From Erythrobacter litoralis (GTDB lineage: Bacteria > Pseudomonadota > Alphaproteobacteria > Sphingomonadales > Sphingomonadaceae), in contig NZ_SOSI01000004.1 in assembly GCF_029760855.1 (NCBI RefSeq), forward strand, positions 124,001-188,000: a stretch of DNA of 64,000 nucleotides. The letters run 5' to 3'. Positions 1-7,892 of the stretch are shown piece by piece; position 1 is the first letter of the stretch; the number at the start of each line of letters is the position of its first letter. The position numbers and the translations under genes were made by a program. The notes under the pieces were generated by a model that was not told the origin of the DNA, made no database searches, and saw only the letters and a program-made list of their open reading frames with translations.

Positions 1-1
1 G

Positions 2-88
2 CCCGACAGCTTGCTGATGCGGCTGGACAAGGGGCGCTTGTCCGATCCTACCGGTGTGCTCCGCTATCCGCCGCGCCGGGAGGACTGA
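2..88 (+). CDS. ftsE: Cell division ATP-binding protein FtsE, C-terminal end (partial)
   Basis: Only the last 28 codons are in the window. They end in ...GVLRYPPRRED and a TGA at 86-88. No ATPase motif is visible, so the identity rests on position: the next gene, 2 bp downstream, is a clear FtsX permease, and FtsE is its usual upstream partner. A strong ribosome binding site (GGGAGG, 78-83) lies inside this end and serves ftsX, which points to translational coupling. FtsE would be the cytoplasmic ATPase of the FtsEX complex that controls septal peptidoglycan hydrolysis. It could be another ABC ATPase only if the operon order is unusual. Confidence 0.7.
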   Translation, partial: PDSLLMRLDKGRLSDPTGVLRYPPRRED

Positions 89-90
89 TC

Positions 91-1023
91 GTGGAGCGGC
101 CCCCCGTGATCCGCCCTGCTAGCAAGCGCGGACTTGCCCCCTTTCGAGGTCGGCGGGCCGCATCGCTTCTGCCGCGCACACGGCTCGCCGGTCCGATGCC
201 ATGGGTGATGGCGATCATGGTTGCGCTTACGGTCCTCGCTGGCGGCGCCGCCCTTTCGCTCGACAATGTTGCCCAGACGGCCCGCGGAGAACTCGCTGCC
301 GCTGCCACGGTTCAAATTCTTTCCCCCGACCCCGAACGCCGGACAGCGCAGGCGCTGCAGGTCGCCACGATGCTTCGAGAACAAACGGATGTTTCGCAGG
401 TGCGGATCGTCCCTCGCCAAGAAGTCGCCGATTTGCTCGAACCCTGGCTTGGCTCGGCAAGCGGGGGGAATGTGGTTCCGCTCCCCGCCCTGATCGATGT
501 CGTGCTTTCGCGTGAAGCCGATGCCAGCGCGGTGGCCCGTTTGAGAGCGAAGATCGTCGAGATCGCTCCGGATGCGCGGATTGATGCGCAGTCGGAATGG
601 CTCGAACCGGTCCTTGCAGCAATTTCCACGCTGCGCTGGATGGCGGTCGGCCTCATTCTCCTCTTGGGTTTTACCGCCGCCGCTGCCGTATGGCTGGCTG
701 CGCGCCATGCTTTGGGCATCAATCGCGATACGCTGGAAATCGTGCATCTGCTGGGGGGCAGCGACGCGCAGATCGCACGCGTTTTCCAGCGCTCCATCAT
801 GATCGATGCGGTTGCAGGCGGCGTTGCCGGCCTTGTCCTCGGCGCAGCTGCTCTTACGCTCATGGCGCGGCAGTTTTCGGCACTCGATTCCGGCATGATT
901 TCCGCAGGCGGCTTGAGTGGTACCGACTGGGCGATCCTCGCGCTTCTGCCGCTTTGCGCAGTCGCGATTGCAGTCTACACGGCGCGCATGACGGTGCTTT
1001 CGAGCTTGAGGCGAATCCTGTGA
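91..1023 (+). CDS. ftsX: Cell division ABC transporter permease FtsX
   Basis: A 310-residue membrane protein with the FtsX plan: a cytoplasmic N-terminus, TM1 at about 36-55, a long periplasmic domain (about 56-180), then three helices at about 183-205, 237-260 and 280-300. FtsX pairs with the FtsE ATPase at the division site and relays ATP hydrolysis to periplasmic peptidoglycan hydrolase activators. The start is GTG at 91, seven bases after GGGAGG. The N-terminus before TM1 is basic and somewhat long. The stop codon overlaps the GTG of the next gene by 4 bp, so ftsE, ftsX, the YdcF-like gene and plsC form one operon. Confidence 0.93.
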   Translation: MERPPVIRPASKRGLAPFRGRRAASLLPRTRLAGPMPWVMAIMVALTVLAGGAALSLDNVAQTARGELAAAATVQILSPDPERRTAQALQVATMLREQTDVSQVRIVPRQEVADLLEPWLGSASGGNVVPLPALIDVVLSREADASAVARLRAKIVEIAPDARIDAQSEWLEPVLAAISTLRWMAVGLILLLGFTAAAAVWLAARHALGINRDTLEIVHLLGGSDAQIARVFQRSIMIDAVAGGVAGLVLGAAALTLMARQFSALDSGMISAGGLSGTDWAILALLPLCAVAIAVYTARMTVLSSLRRIL

Positions 1024-1559
1024 TCCTGCGTCTGTTTGCAGCTATCGTGCTCCTCTATGTCGGCGGTTTCCTGACATTTGCGTTGACCCTGCCGCAAGCG
1101 ATGGCAGGAGCCGCGACCGATGCGGTGATCGTGCTGACGGGCGGGCCGGGGCGGATCCAGCGCGGGCTGGAGGTGCTCGACGAAGGGTTGGCGAAAGAGA
1201 TGTTCGTCTCGGGCGTCGACCGGGAAGTGAAGTCTCAGGAATTCGCGGCGCAGTTCGATGTGGATGCGCGGACGATGGAATGCTGCGTGCAACTCGGCTA
1301 TCTCGCGGTCGATACGCGCAGCAATGCGGGCGAGACGGCCCAGTGGATGAAGGATCACGGCTTCACCTCGGCACGCGTGGTGACGACCGACTGGCACATG
1401 GCGCGTGCCTTTTCCGAGGTTGCAGAGGCCATGCCTCCGGGCATCAGGCTGGTGCAGGATGCGGTGCCGTCCCACCCCGAACTTGCAACGCTATTTCTCG
1501 AATACAACAAGCTGCTCGCGTCCGAAGTGACGCGCGGCGTGCCGAGCCTGCGCGGATGA
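1020..1559 (+). CDS. YdcF/ElyC-family (DUF218) protein
   Basis: 179 residues. An N-terminal hydrophobic helix (about 3-22, LFAAIVLLYVGGFLTFAL) is followed by a DUF218 domain. Family signatures visible are AVIVLTGGPGRIQRGLEVL near the start of the domain, TRSNAGETAQWM in the middle and VTTDWHMARA near the C-terminus. DUF218 proteins such as SanA, YdcF and ElyC are inner-membrane-anchored proteins linked to envelope integrity and peptidoglycan or enterobacterial common antigen metabolism; the exact reaction is not settled. The start is GTG at 1020, inside the ftsX stop (GTGA overlap), and the stop overlaps the plsC ATG by 4 bp. The gene is therefore translationally coupled on both sides, which ties it to division and phospholipid synthesis. 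Confidence 0.85.
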   Translation: MILRLFAAIVLLYVGGFLTFALTLPQAMAGAATDAVIVLTGGPGRIQRGLEVLDEGLAKEMFVSGVDREVKSQEFAAQFDVDARTMECCVQLGYLAVDTRSNAGETAQWMKDHGFTSARVVTTDWHMARAFSEVAEAMPPGIRLVQDAVPSHPELATLFLEYNKLLASEVTRGVPSLRG

Positions 1560-2233
1560 TCTATCTGCGTAATGCCGCCTTCTACGGCGCGTTCTACTTC
1601 GGATCGGTATTCGTCACTCTGGCGGCGCTTGCCTGCCTGCCGTTCTCTCGCGCCGCATTTCGCAGGAGGGTCGAAAACTGGAGCGGAATGCAACGCTGGT
1701 GCGTGCGCCACCTGCTCGGATGTCCTGTGAGGATCGAGAACCAGCCGCCGCAGCGCCCCGTGCTCTACGCAGTGAAGCACGAAAGCTTTTTCGAGGCGAT
1801 CGATGCGCCGACCCTGTTCGATACGCCGGCGGTGTTTGCGAAGAAGGAATTGTTCGACATTCCCTTCTGGGGCCGCGCTGCACTCGCCTACGGCCTCGTA
1901 CCCGTTTCGCGGGGGGATGGCGCCAAAACCCTGAAGGCGATGATCCGCGCGGCGAAAGAAGCAGTGAGCGAGGGACGACCGCTGGTGATCTTCCCCGAAG
2001 GCACGCGTGTGCCGCATGGCGAGCGGGCCGAACTGAAGGCGGGGTTCGCGGGGCTTTACAAATTGCTGGGCCTTCCGGTGATCCCGGTTGCGGTGAATAG
2101 CGGCCCTCCCTATCACCGCGGCCTGAAGCGGCGCGATCCGATCACCTATCGCTTTGGCGAGGAAATCCCGCCGGGCCTGCCACGCGACGAAATCGAGACC
2201 CGCGTGCTCGACGCGATCAATGCGCTGAACTGA
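1556..2233 (+). CDS. plsC: 1-acyl-sn-glycerol-3-phosphate acyltransferase (PlsC family)
   Basis: A 225-residue membrane-associated acyltransferase that would convert lysophosphatidate to phosphatidate. It has a hydrophobic N-terminal helix (about 10-30). The catalytic block I reads KHESFFE (His75), with Glu at the position where the textbook HX4D motif has Asp; I recall this variant in alphaproteobacterial members. The glycerophosphate-binding block FPEGTR is at 146-151, and PVIPVAVNSG follows as block IV. The ATG at 1556 overlaps the previous stop. It is the last gene of the ftsEX operon and converges with tyrA, whose stop is only 3 bp away. A lyso-ornithine-lipid acyltransferase (OlsA-like) role cannot be excluded. 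Confidence 0.88.
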   Translation: MIYLRNAAFYGAFYFGSVFVTLAALACLPFSRAAFRRRVENWSGMQRWCVRHLLGCPVRIENQPPQRPVLYAVKHESFFEAIDAPTLFDTPAVFAKKELFDIPFWGRAALAYGLVPVSRGDGAKTLKAMIRAAKEAVSEGRPLVIFPEGTRVPHGERAELKAGFAGLYKLLGLPVIPVAVNSGPPYHRGLKRRDPITYRFGEEIPPGLPRDEIETRVLDAINALN

Positions 2234-2236
2234 GAG

Positions 2237-3142
2237 CTAGTGGTCCCCGCGGCCGAAATCCGCTCGCCCATCGTCCTGACCCTGCTCGATCACTTGGCGG
2301 CGGATGGTGCGCGTGCGCTCGAACAGGTCGAACAGCGTTTCGCCGTCGCCATTGCGGATCGCGCGCTGCAAGGCGGTGAGGTCTTCGGTGAAACGCCCGA
2401 GCATCTCCAGCACCGCCTCGCGGTTGGAGAGGAACACGTCGCGCCACATGGTCGGATCGCTGGCGGCGATGCGGGTGAAGTCGCGAAAGCCACCGGCGGA
2501 ATACTTGATGACCTCGCCCTGCGTCACCTCTTCGAGGTCTGACGCCGTTCCGACGATGGTAAAGGCGATGAGGTGCGGGATATGGCTGGTGACGGCGAGT
2601 ACACGGTCGTGATGCGTTGCCTCCATGATCTCGACTCTCGCGCCGAGGCCTTCCCAAAGGCCCGACAAATCCCGCACCGCCGCGCCATCTGTGCCGTCGG
2701 GCGGGGTCAGGATGCACCAGCGATGGCGGAACAGTTCTGCGAACCCCGCGTCCGGCCCGCTGCGTTCCGTCCCGGCGACGGGGTGGGCGGGCACAATTCG
2801 CGCATCGGGCAGGATGGCGGCGAGGGTGTCGGCAATACCGGTCTTGGACGAGCCGACATCGCTGACGATCGCCCCCTTCGGCAGGTGCGAGGCAATGGCG
2901 GCGGCAGCGTCTTTCATTGCACCCACGGGCACGCACAGGATGACGCAATCGGCCTCGGCCACCGCCTGGCCCGCCATATCGTGCACCGTCCCGACCAGTC
3001 CGCGTTCGGTAGCCCGGCGACGGGTATCGGCGTCGACATCCCAGCCGGTCGTGACGATGTGCGGCAGGCGTCCGCGAAGGGCGAGGCCGATGGAGCCGCC
3101 GATGAGGCCCAGTCCGATGATGGCGACGCGGGCGATGGTCAT
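2237..3142 (-). CDS. tyrA: Prephenate / cyclohexadienyl dehydrogenase
   Basis: 301 residues. The N-terminal Rossmann fold is marked by GLGLIGGSIGLALR (about 10-23), followed by the all-helical TyrA dimerisation domain. SDVGSSKTGI, PAHPVAGTERSGP and TSHIPHLIAF are typical TyrA blocks holding the catalytic and substrate-binding His residues. The enzyme oxidatively decarboxylates prephenate (or arogenate) with NAD(P) to give the tyrosine precursor. No chorismate mutase or ACT domain is present, so it is the single-domain form. Its ATG overlaps the hisC stop by 4 bp, so the two are co-translated. Whether arogenate or prephenate is preferred cannot be told from sequence. Confidence 0.93.
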   Translation of the reverse strand: MTIARVAIIGLGLIGGSIGLALRGRLPHIVTTGWDVDADTRRRATERGLVGTVHDMAGQAVAEADCVILCVPVGAMKDAAAAIASHLPKGAIVSDVGSSKTGIADTLAAILPDARIVPAHPVAGTERSGPDAGFAELFRHRWCILTPPDGTDGAAVRDLSGLWEGLGARVEIMEATHHDRVLAVTSHIPHLIAFTIVGTASDLEEVTQGEVIKYSAGGFRDFTRIAASDPTMWRDVFLSNREAVLEMLGRFTEDLTALQRAIRNGDGETLFDLFERTRTIRRQVIEQGQDDGRADFGRGDH

Positions 3143-4239
3143 GCGGTTGCTTGCGCTGCTTGGCGCAGGATTTCGGCGATTTCGTCCATCTGCGCGCGCG
3201 TGCCGATGGTGATACGCAGCGCATAGGGCAGGCCCTGTCCCGGAAGGTGGCGCACCGCATAGCCGCCCGCCTCTATAGCCGACATCGCGGCATCGGCGCT
3301 CAGTTCCCCTTCGAAAAGGACAAGGACGAAATTCGCCTCGCTCGGCACGGCGCGGATCCCGTGATTGCCTAGCGCGTCGATCGCGGCGGTGAACGCGGTG
3401 CGCGCTCCGGCATTTTCGGTCTGAGAATGCGAAAGAAACTGTTCGTCGGCCAATCCCGCGAGCGCTGCGCGCTGTCCGGTGGCGGAGACATTGAATGCTC
3501 CTCGCAACTTATTGATTGCGCCGACAAGCTCCGGCGCTCCGGTGGCCCAGCCGATCCGCTCGGCTGCCAGCCCGTAAGCCTTCGAGAAGGTCCGCGTCAC
3601 GAGGACGTTGCCGTGCTCTGCCGCAAGGTCAAGCGCGCCATCGTCCAGTCCAACGCCCAGATATTCGGCATAGGCTTGGTCGACCACAAGCAGCACATCG
3701 CGCGGCAAGTTGTCATGCAGGCGCTTCACTTCGCGGAAATCGATCCAAGAGCCGCACGGATTGTTCGGATTGTCGAGCAGCACCACCCGCGTCCGCTCCG
3801 TCGCCGCCGCCAGAAGCGCATCGACCGAGACAACGTAATCGTTCATCGGCGCTCCGACCGGCTTCGCGCCGACCTTCATAGCCAGGAGCGGATAAAGCGA
3901 GAAGGAATATTCGGCAAACAGCATTTCGTCGCCCGGCCCGGCGAAAGCCTGCACCGCACATTGCAGCATTTCGCCCGACCCAGCCCCGCACGCGATCCGT
4001 GCCGGGGCGATCCTGTGCTTCGCACCGATCGCTTCGCGCAAGGCGGTCGCATCGGGATCGGGATAGCGAGCCAAATTGTCCGCATCGCGCAGCGCGGTCA
4101 GCGCGTCGGGACTGCACCCCAATGGGTTCTCGTTAGCGGACAGTTTTACGAGCGGCCTGCCCCCCGCCCCGGTCGAGCGGCCGGGGGTGTAGGCATGAAT
4201 CGCCTCGATCCAGGGTTTCATCTGCGGAGTGTCGGGCAT
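3139..4239 (-). CDS. hisC: Histidinol-phosphate / aromatic aminotransferase (HisC-like)
   Basis: A 366-residue fold-type I PLP aminotransferase. SANENPLG near residue 34, LLDNPNNPCG near 154, VVDQAYAEY near 185 and the PLP lysine in TFSKAYGLAAERIGW (Lys220) are HisC hallmarks. The ATG at 4239 (MPDTPQMKPW) is preferred; an upstream extension to 4362 runs through a palindromic repeat and lacks homology. The gene is not in a histidine operon: it precedes tyrA and diverges from metX. By context it probably also, or mainly, transaminates aromatic precursors (prephenate or hydroxyphenylpyruvate), as HisC paralogues are known to do. A TATATT -10 element lies 13 bases upstream of the start codon. Confidence 0.9.
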   Translation of the reverse strand: MPDTPQMKPWIEAIHAYTPGRSTGAGGRPLVKLSANENPLGCSPDALTALRDADNLARYPDPDATALREAIGAKHRIAPARIACGAGSGEMLQCAVQAFAGPGDEMLFAEYSFSLYPLLAMKVGAKPVGAPMNDYVVSVDALLAAATERTRVVLLDNPNNPCGSWIDFREVKRLHDNLPRDVLLVVDQAYAEYLGVGLDDGALDLAAEHGNVLVTRTFSKAYGLAAERIGWATGAPELVGAINKLRGAFNVSATGQRAALAGLADEQFLSHSQTENAGARTAFTAAIDALGNHGIRAVPSEANFVLVLFEGELSADAAMSAIEAGGYAVRHLPGQGLPYALRITIGTRAQMDEIAEILRQAAQATA

Positions 4240-4251
4240 CGCGAATTGCGC

Positions 4252-4257
4252 AATATA
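4252..4257 (-). promoter_or_regulatory. Putative -10 box for hisC-tyrA
   Basis: On the minus strand the sequence TATATT (5 of 6 matches to TATAAT) ends 12 bases before the hisC start codon, so the mRNA would begin with a very short leader. The -35 region falls inside an arm of the palindromic repeat at 4267-4336 (TTGTCG at non-ideal spacing), so no confident -35 can be given. Confidence 0.35.
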
Positions 4258-4266
4258 CAAATCCGA

Positions 4267-4336
4267 CCCTTCGACAAGGTTAGGGTGAGCGGGTAGAAAG
4301 AGGTTACATCCGTTCGAGCCGAGCTTGTCGAAGCAC
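4267..4336. repeat. REP-like palindromic element between hisC and metX
   Basis: Two inverted arms share CTTCGACAAG exactly: CCTTCGACAAGGTTAGGG on the plus strand (4268-4285) and the reverse complement of GAGCTTGTCGAAG (4321-4333). About 40 bp separate them. The extended arms also carry the GTGAGCGG and CGTTCGAGC flanks. I recall very similar short palindromes (core TTCGACAAGCTCAGGGTGAGCGG) scattered in intergenic regions of sphingomonad genomes, but I ran no search. This is the only copy I found in the window. It could form a stem-loop in transcripts of either strand. Confidence 0.65.
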
Positions 4337-4363
4337 GGCCTTTTGTCCAAAGCCCCGCCCACC

Positions 4364-5455
4364 GTGAACGCCGCCCTGCAATCCCTTACCCTGCCCGCGC
4401 CCCTTCCCCTCGACGGCGGGGGCGAACTGGTGGACGCACGGATCGCCTACGAGACCTACGGCACCCTCACCGCCGACCGCAGCAATGCGATCCTGCTTTG
4501 CCATGCCCTGACTGGCGACCAGTATGTCGCCAGCTCTCATCCCGTAACCGGCAAGCCCGGCTGGTGGGAGCGGATGGTCGGGCCCGGCAAGCCGATCGAC
4601 ACGAACCGCTACTTCGTCATCTGTGCCAACGTCATCGGCAGCTGCATGGGCTCGACCGGTCCGGCCAGCACGGCGAGCGATGGCCAGCCCTATGCCATGC
4701 GCTTTCCCGTCATTACCGTGCGCGATATGGTGCGTGGACTTGTCGGCCTGCTCGATGCGTTGGAAATCGAGACCCTGCACGCCGTCGTCGGTGGATCGAT
4801 GGGCGGGATGCAGGCGCTTAGTCTCGCGGCGAACTGGCCGGAACGGGCGCAGCGCGTGCTCGCCATCGCCACTACCAGCCGCCATTCGGCGCAGAACATC
4901 GCGTTCCACGAACTGGGGCGGCAGGCGATCATGGCCGATCCGGCATGGGCAGGCGGCGACTATTACACGGGCGAGACCCAGCCCGATGCCGGCCTCGCCG
5001 TAGCGCGAATGGCGGCGCACATTACCTACCTGTCCGAAGCCGCGTTGACCAAGAAGTTCGGGCGCAATCTGCAGGACCGGGACGCAAAGAGCTTCGGCTT
5101 CGATGCCGATTTTCAGGTTGAAAGCTATCTGCGCTATCAGGGCAGCGGCTTCACCCGGCGGTTCGATGCCAACAGCTATCTCTATATCACGCGCGCGATG
5201 GATTACTTCGATCTGGCGGAAGAGCATGGCGGCCTGCTGGCCGACGCCTTCGCCGCTTCTCAGGCACGGTTCTGCCTCGTCAGTTTCGACAGCGATTGGC
5301 TCTACCCCACCGCTGAAAGCCGCCATGTGGTGCGCGCTCTCAATGCGGCGGGCAAGGCGGTTAGCTTCGTGGAACTGTCCGCGCCCTACGGGCATGACAG
5401 CTTCCTCCTCGATGTCCCCGCGCTCGACCGGGTGGTGAAAGGCTTCCTCGAATGA
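4364..5455 (+). CDS. metX: Homoserine O-acetyltransferase
   Basis: An alpha/beta-hydrolase-fold acyltransferase that activates homoserine for methionine synthesis. Visible features are [29 protein letters not shown], the nucleophile elbow [10 protein letters not shown], the acid in SFDSDWLYP and the catalytic His in PYGHDSFLL. The start is uncertain. GTG 4364 gives 363 residues and begins just before the conserved [16 protein letters not shown] at 4325 would add 13 residues but lies within the palindromic repeat. No good ribosome binding site precedes either. The stop overlaps the metW start by 4 bp. O-succinyl transfer by MetX-family enzymes is known in some bacteria, so the acyl donor is inferred. 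Confidence 0.92.
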   Translation: MNAALQSLTLPAPLPLDGGGELVDARIAYETYGTLTADRSNAILLCHALTGDQYVASSHPVTGKPGWWERMVGPGKPIDTNRYFVICANVIGSCMGSTGPASTASDGQPYAMRFPVITVRDMVRGLVGLLDALEIETLHAVVGGSMGGMQALSLAANWPERAQRVLAIATTSRHSAQNIAFHELGRQAIMADPAWAGGDYYTGETQPDAGLAVARMAAHITYLSEAALTKKFGRNLQDRDAKSFGFDADFQVESYLRYQGSGFTRRFDANSYLYITRAMDYFDLAEEHGGLLADAFAASQARFCLVSFDSDWLYPTAESRHVVRALNAAGKAVSFVELSAPYGHDSFLLDVPALDRVVKGFLE

Positions 5456-6042
5456 GCGCCCTGCGTCCCGATCTGCGCGCTATCGCCGACGCGGTAACGC
5501 CTGATGCCCGTGTACTGGATATTGGTTGCGGCGACGGCGCCCTGTTAGGAGCTCTGCGAGAGGAAAAGCGGGTCGATGCACGTGGTCTCGAACTCGATCC
5601 GACATGCGTCGAACGCTGCGTGGCGCAAGGGCTCTCGGTGGTGCAGGGCGATGCCAATCGCGACCTTGCCGACTATCCTGACAAGGGTTTCGACTACGCG
5701 ATCCTCAGCCAAACCCTGCAGACCACCGACCGGCCCGACTGGATGCTCGACCAGCTGCTGCGCGTCGGGCGGCAGGCCTTCGTCAGCTTCCCCAATTTCG
5801 CCCACTGGCGCACCCGCGCCGCGTTGATGTGGGGCGGGCGGATGCCGGTGACCCGTGCCCTGCCGGTAAGCTGGTACGAGACGCGCAACATCCACCATGT
5901 CACGATCGACGATTTCCGCGACCTCGCTCGTGCCAAGGGCGCGCGGATCGAGCGGGAGTGGTTCTTCTCGGGCGAGAAACCGCGCAGCGCCGCGCCCAAT
6001 TTGCTGGCGGAGTTTGCGGTGTTCCAGCTGAGCCGAGGCTAG
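5452..6042 (+). CDS. metW: Methionine biosynthesis protein MetW
   Basis: A 196-residue class I SAM-methyltransferase-fold protein. Motif I is [15 protein letters not shown] near the N-terminus, and [20 protein letters not shown] is the conserved central MetW block (20 residues shown). MetW is coupled to MetX and in several proteobacteria is required for, or stimulates, homoserine acetylation. It overlaps metX by ATGA, so the two are translationally coupled. The 3' end overlaps the stop of the convergent DUF4126 gene by 4 bp, leaving no room for a separate terminator. Confidence 0.93.
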   Translation: MSALRPDLRAIADAVTPDARVLDIGCGDGALLGALREEKRVDARGLELDPTCVERCVAQGLSVVQGDANRDLADYPDKGFDYAILSQTLQTTDRPDWMLDQLLRVGRQAFVSFPNFAHWRTRAALMWGGRMPVTRALPVSWYETRNIHHVTIDDFRDLARAKGARIEREWFFSGEKPRSAAPNLLAEFAVFQLSRG

Positions 6043-6650
6043 AGTTTTTCAGAGCCTGTCGGCACTTCCCGCCGCGCGAACAGGGACCGGATGACCTTGC
6101 GCGCCGCAACGATCAGCCACATCATCAGCGCCAGCAGCACCAGTGCGATGGCCAGCGCCACGTAGGGAAACTGATAGGCGAGGAACAGCAGGCCGACGCT
6201 CGCCACATCCTCTGCCGAAGAGACGACCGCATTGCTCACCGGCTCGGGGCTGGCATTGACCACACCGCGCGCACCCGCCTTGCCCGCATGCGCCGTGAAC
6301 GCCGCGCCGCCGCCCAGCAGGAACGCGACAACCTGCGTCGCCGGATCACCCGGATCGACGATCGCCAGCGCCAATAGCGCCCCGCCGAGCGGTCGCACGA
6401 AGCTGTGAATAGCATCCCATGCGCTATCGAGCCACATTACCTTGTCCGCGAGGAACTCGATCCCGGCAGCGAAGGCGGCGATGCCCATCACCCACGGGTT
6501 CGCCAGCACGTCGAGGCTCTGCAGATGATCGGGCAAAGGGATTGCGCCCAGCCGCATGGCGAGGCCGGTAGCGAAAATGCTCAGATACAGCCGCCAGCCG
6601 GCCAGCAAGCTGACGCTGCCGGCGATCCCGATTATTTCCATGATACCCAT
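6039..6650 (-). CDS. DUF4126 integral membrane protein
   Basis: 203 residues with at least four hydrophobic helices. It opens with IIGIAGSVSLLAGWRLYLSI, followed by the conserved glycine-rich stretch around GALLALAIVD and AFLLGGGAAFTAHAGKAGAR, which are recognisable DUF4126 blocks. Function is unknown. The protein should sit in the inner membrane with a short basic C-terminal tail (RKVIRSLFARRE). It appears monocistronic on the minus strand: its 3' end overlaps metW convergently, and the catalase-family gene ends 36 bp upstream of its start. Nothing in the neighbourhood assigns it a pathway. Confidence 0.75.
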   Translation of the reverse strand: MGIMEIIGIAGSVSLLAGWRLYLSIFATGLAMRLGAIPLPDHLQSLDVLANPWVMGIAAFAAGIEFLADKVMWLDSAWDAIHSFVRPLGGALLALAIVDPGDPATQVVAFLLGGGAAFTAHAGKAGARGVVNASPEPVSNAVVSSAEDVASVGLLFLAYQFPYVALAIALVLLALMMWLIVAARKVIRSLFARREVPTGSEKL

Positions 6651-6685
6651 CGCGCACGTCCCCTATCGATGCGCGATCCGCTGTG

Positions 6686-7765
6686 TCATGACGGCTCGTG
6701 GATCGGGCACCCGTTCTTTTCTGCGCGAAAGCGGACCGAATGGCGATAGGTTTCCTGCCGCGCGCGGTTGGTATTGCCCATGGGGAGGTGGTCCATCACC
6801 CCGGTCCAGGGCGAGAAATGCAGGTTCTCGTTTACCTCACGCACCAATTGCTCGTCCCAGCTATCCTGCTTCGGCACGGTGAGGGTCGCGACCGGCTCGA
6901 ACGGCGAAACGTCCTGCGGCCATTCGACCGAACTGTCCTCCACCGGCTGTTTCTCGATATCGCGCAAAAGCTGCACGCAGAACTCCCATTCCGCGTCGTT
7001 CTGCATGAACTGTTCGCGCACGTGGTGGCGCAGCGCATCCCTGTCGTCACCGATCTCGACCGCCTTGCCTTCCAGCGCCTTCATCCAGTCCGCCGCCGGA
7101 CGCAGCAGGAACTTCGCGACATACTGGCCATAGCGGAACGGCGTGGCGGAGAAATATTCGAGCGCCAGCGGTTCGGAATGCGGAACGCCCCCAAGCGAGG
7201 CAAGCGCGGGCGACGGGTCGAGACCGACCTTCTGCCGCGCATCATTGGCTAGCTTGAACGTATCGGCGGCGACCTTCTTCAGCCATTCCGCCTTGTCGGT
7301 CGTCTTCGATGTCAGCTTCAGGTTCTTGGCGAACGCCTGCGCATCGGGCGCGGGAAAGGCCGGGGCATTGAGGAAAATAAAGTCCTGCGTGTCGCCGTCG
7401 GCATCCGGCAGTCGCGTGCCCTTCACGTCGCAAATCTTGAGCGCGAAGCCGCGCGGCAAGTGGATATTGTCGTGCAGGATATCGCCCGCATTGGTCGACA
7501 TGCGAATATAGGCATCGTGGCTGCCGGGACGGGCGAAGATGCCCTGCGCCAATTCCGGTGCGAGGTCTTCCAGGACTGTGAAGGTACCCTTCGCGATCCC
7601 ATGCGATTTGGCATGGACCGCGCGGATGGCGTGGCCCGAATTTTCGTAAGTCGTTTCGAGAATGTCATCGAAGCTGTCGTCGAGGTCGAGGATCGTATCC
7701 GCTTCCTTCTTCGGTTCGATGGTCTCGAGATCGGCCGAGAAGGGCACGGGGGCGGAATAGGGCAT
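6686..7765 (-). CDS. Catalase-family haem protein (y4iL-like)
   Basis: 359 residues, shorter than classical catalases (about 480 or more). Catalase core elements are recognisable: RAVHAKSHGIAKGTF carries the distal haem His, RMSTNAGDILHDNIHLPRGFALKI resembles the FSTVAGE...DPRGFA block (two parts of one motif), and PFRYGQYV may include the proximal ligand region. These short catalase-like proteins may be hydroperoxidases or other haem enzymes; activity is not assured. The ATG at 7765 (MPYSAPVPF) is chosen because the longer frame upstream has no homology. A hairpin terminator of the thiolase operon lies upstream, so this gene has its own promoter. A possible general-stress promoter is noted at 7799-7825. 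Confidence 0.8.
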   Translation of the reverse strand: MPYSAPVPFSADLETIEPKKEADTILDLDDSFDDILETTYENSGHAIRAVHAKSHGIAKGTFTVLEDLAPELAQGIFARPGSHDAYIRMSTNAGDILHDNIHLPRGFALKICDVKGTRLPDADGDTQDFIFLNAPAFPAPDAQAFAKNLKLTSKTTDKAEWLKKVAADTFKLANDARQKVGLDPSPALASLGGVPHSEPLALEYFSATPFRYGQYVAKFLLRPAADWMKALEGKAVEIGDDRDALRHHVREQFMQNDAEWEFCVQLLRDIEKQPVEDSSVEWPQDVSPFEPVATLTVPKQDSWDEQLVREVNENLHFSPWTGVMDHLPMGNTNRARQETYRHSVRFRAEKNGCPIHEPS

Positions 7766-7798
7766 AACGAACCTCGAAGCAGTGAATATCAGATAGGT

Positions 7799-7825
7799 AA
7801 CGCCTGCCCCACCAGTTCGGGTTCC
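7799..7825 (-). promoter_or_regulatory. Possible EcfG (general stress) type promoter for the catalase-family gene
   Basis: The minus strand reads GGAAC, 18 bases, CGTT. The alphaproteobacterial EcfG consensus is GGAAC-N16/17-CGTT, so the two half-sites match but the spacing is one base long. The CGTT lies about 34 bases upstream of the catalase start codon, a sensible distance. Stress-sigma control of a peroxide-defence gene would fit the context. Confidence 0.3.
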
Positions 7826-7837
7826 GGTTGAAACGAA

Positions 7838-7869
7838 GAAGGGCGGCGCCGCTGCCGACACCGCCCTTC
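7838..7869 (-). terminator. Hairpin terminator after the thiolase gene
   Basis: A perfect 9-bp stem GAAGGGCGG / CCGCCCTTC (7838-7846 with 7861-7869) with a 14-base loop lies 24 bp beyond the thiolase stop. On the minus strand it is followed by TTCGTTTC, a modest T-rich tail. It separates the MaoC-thiolase unit from the catalase-family gene. Confidence 0.65.
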
Positions 7870-7892
7870 GTTTTCGCCTTGATTGAGCCGGA

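Noticed and set aside
4311..4333. tRNA T-loop-like GTTCGAG
   Set aside because: No acceptor, D or anticodon stems fit around it; it belongs to the palindromic repeat.
4240..4363. SAM riboswitch before metX
   Set aside because: metX is often under SAM-II control in alphaproteobacteria, but I see no matching stem and loop here; the gap is mostly the palindromic repeat.
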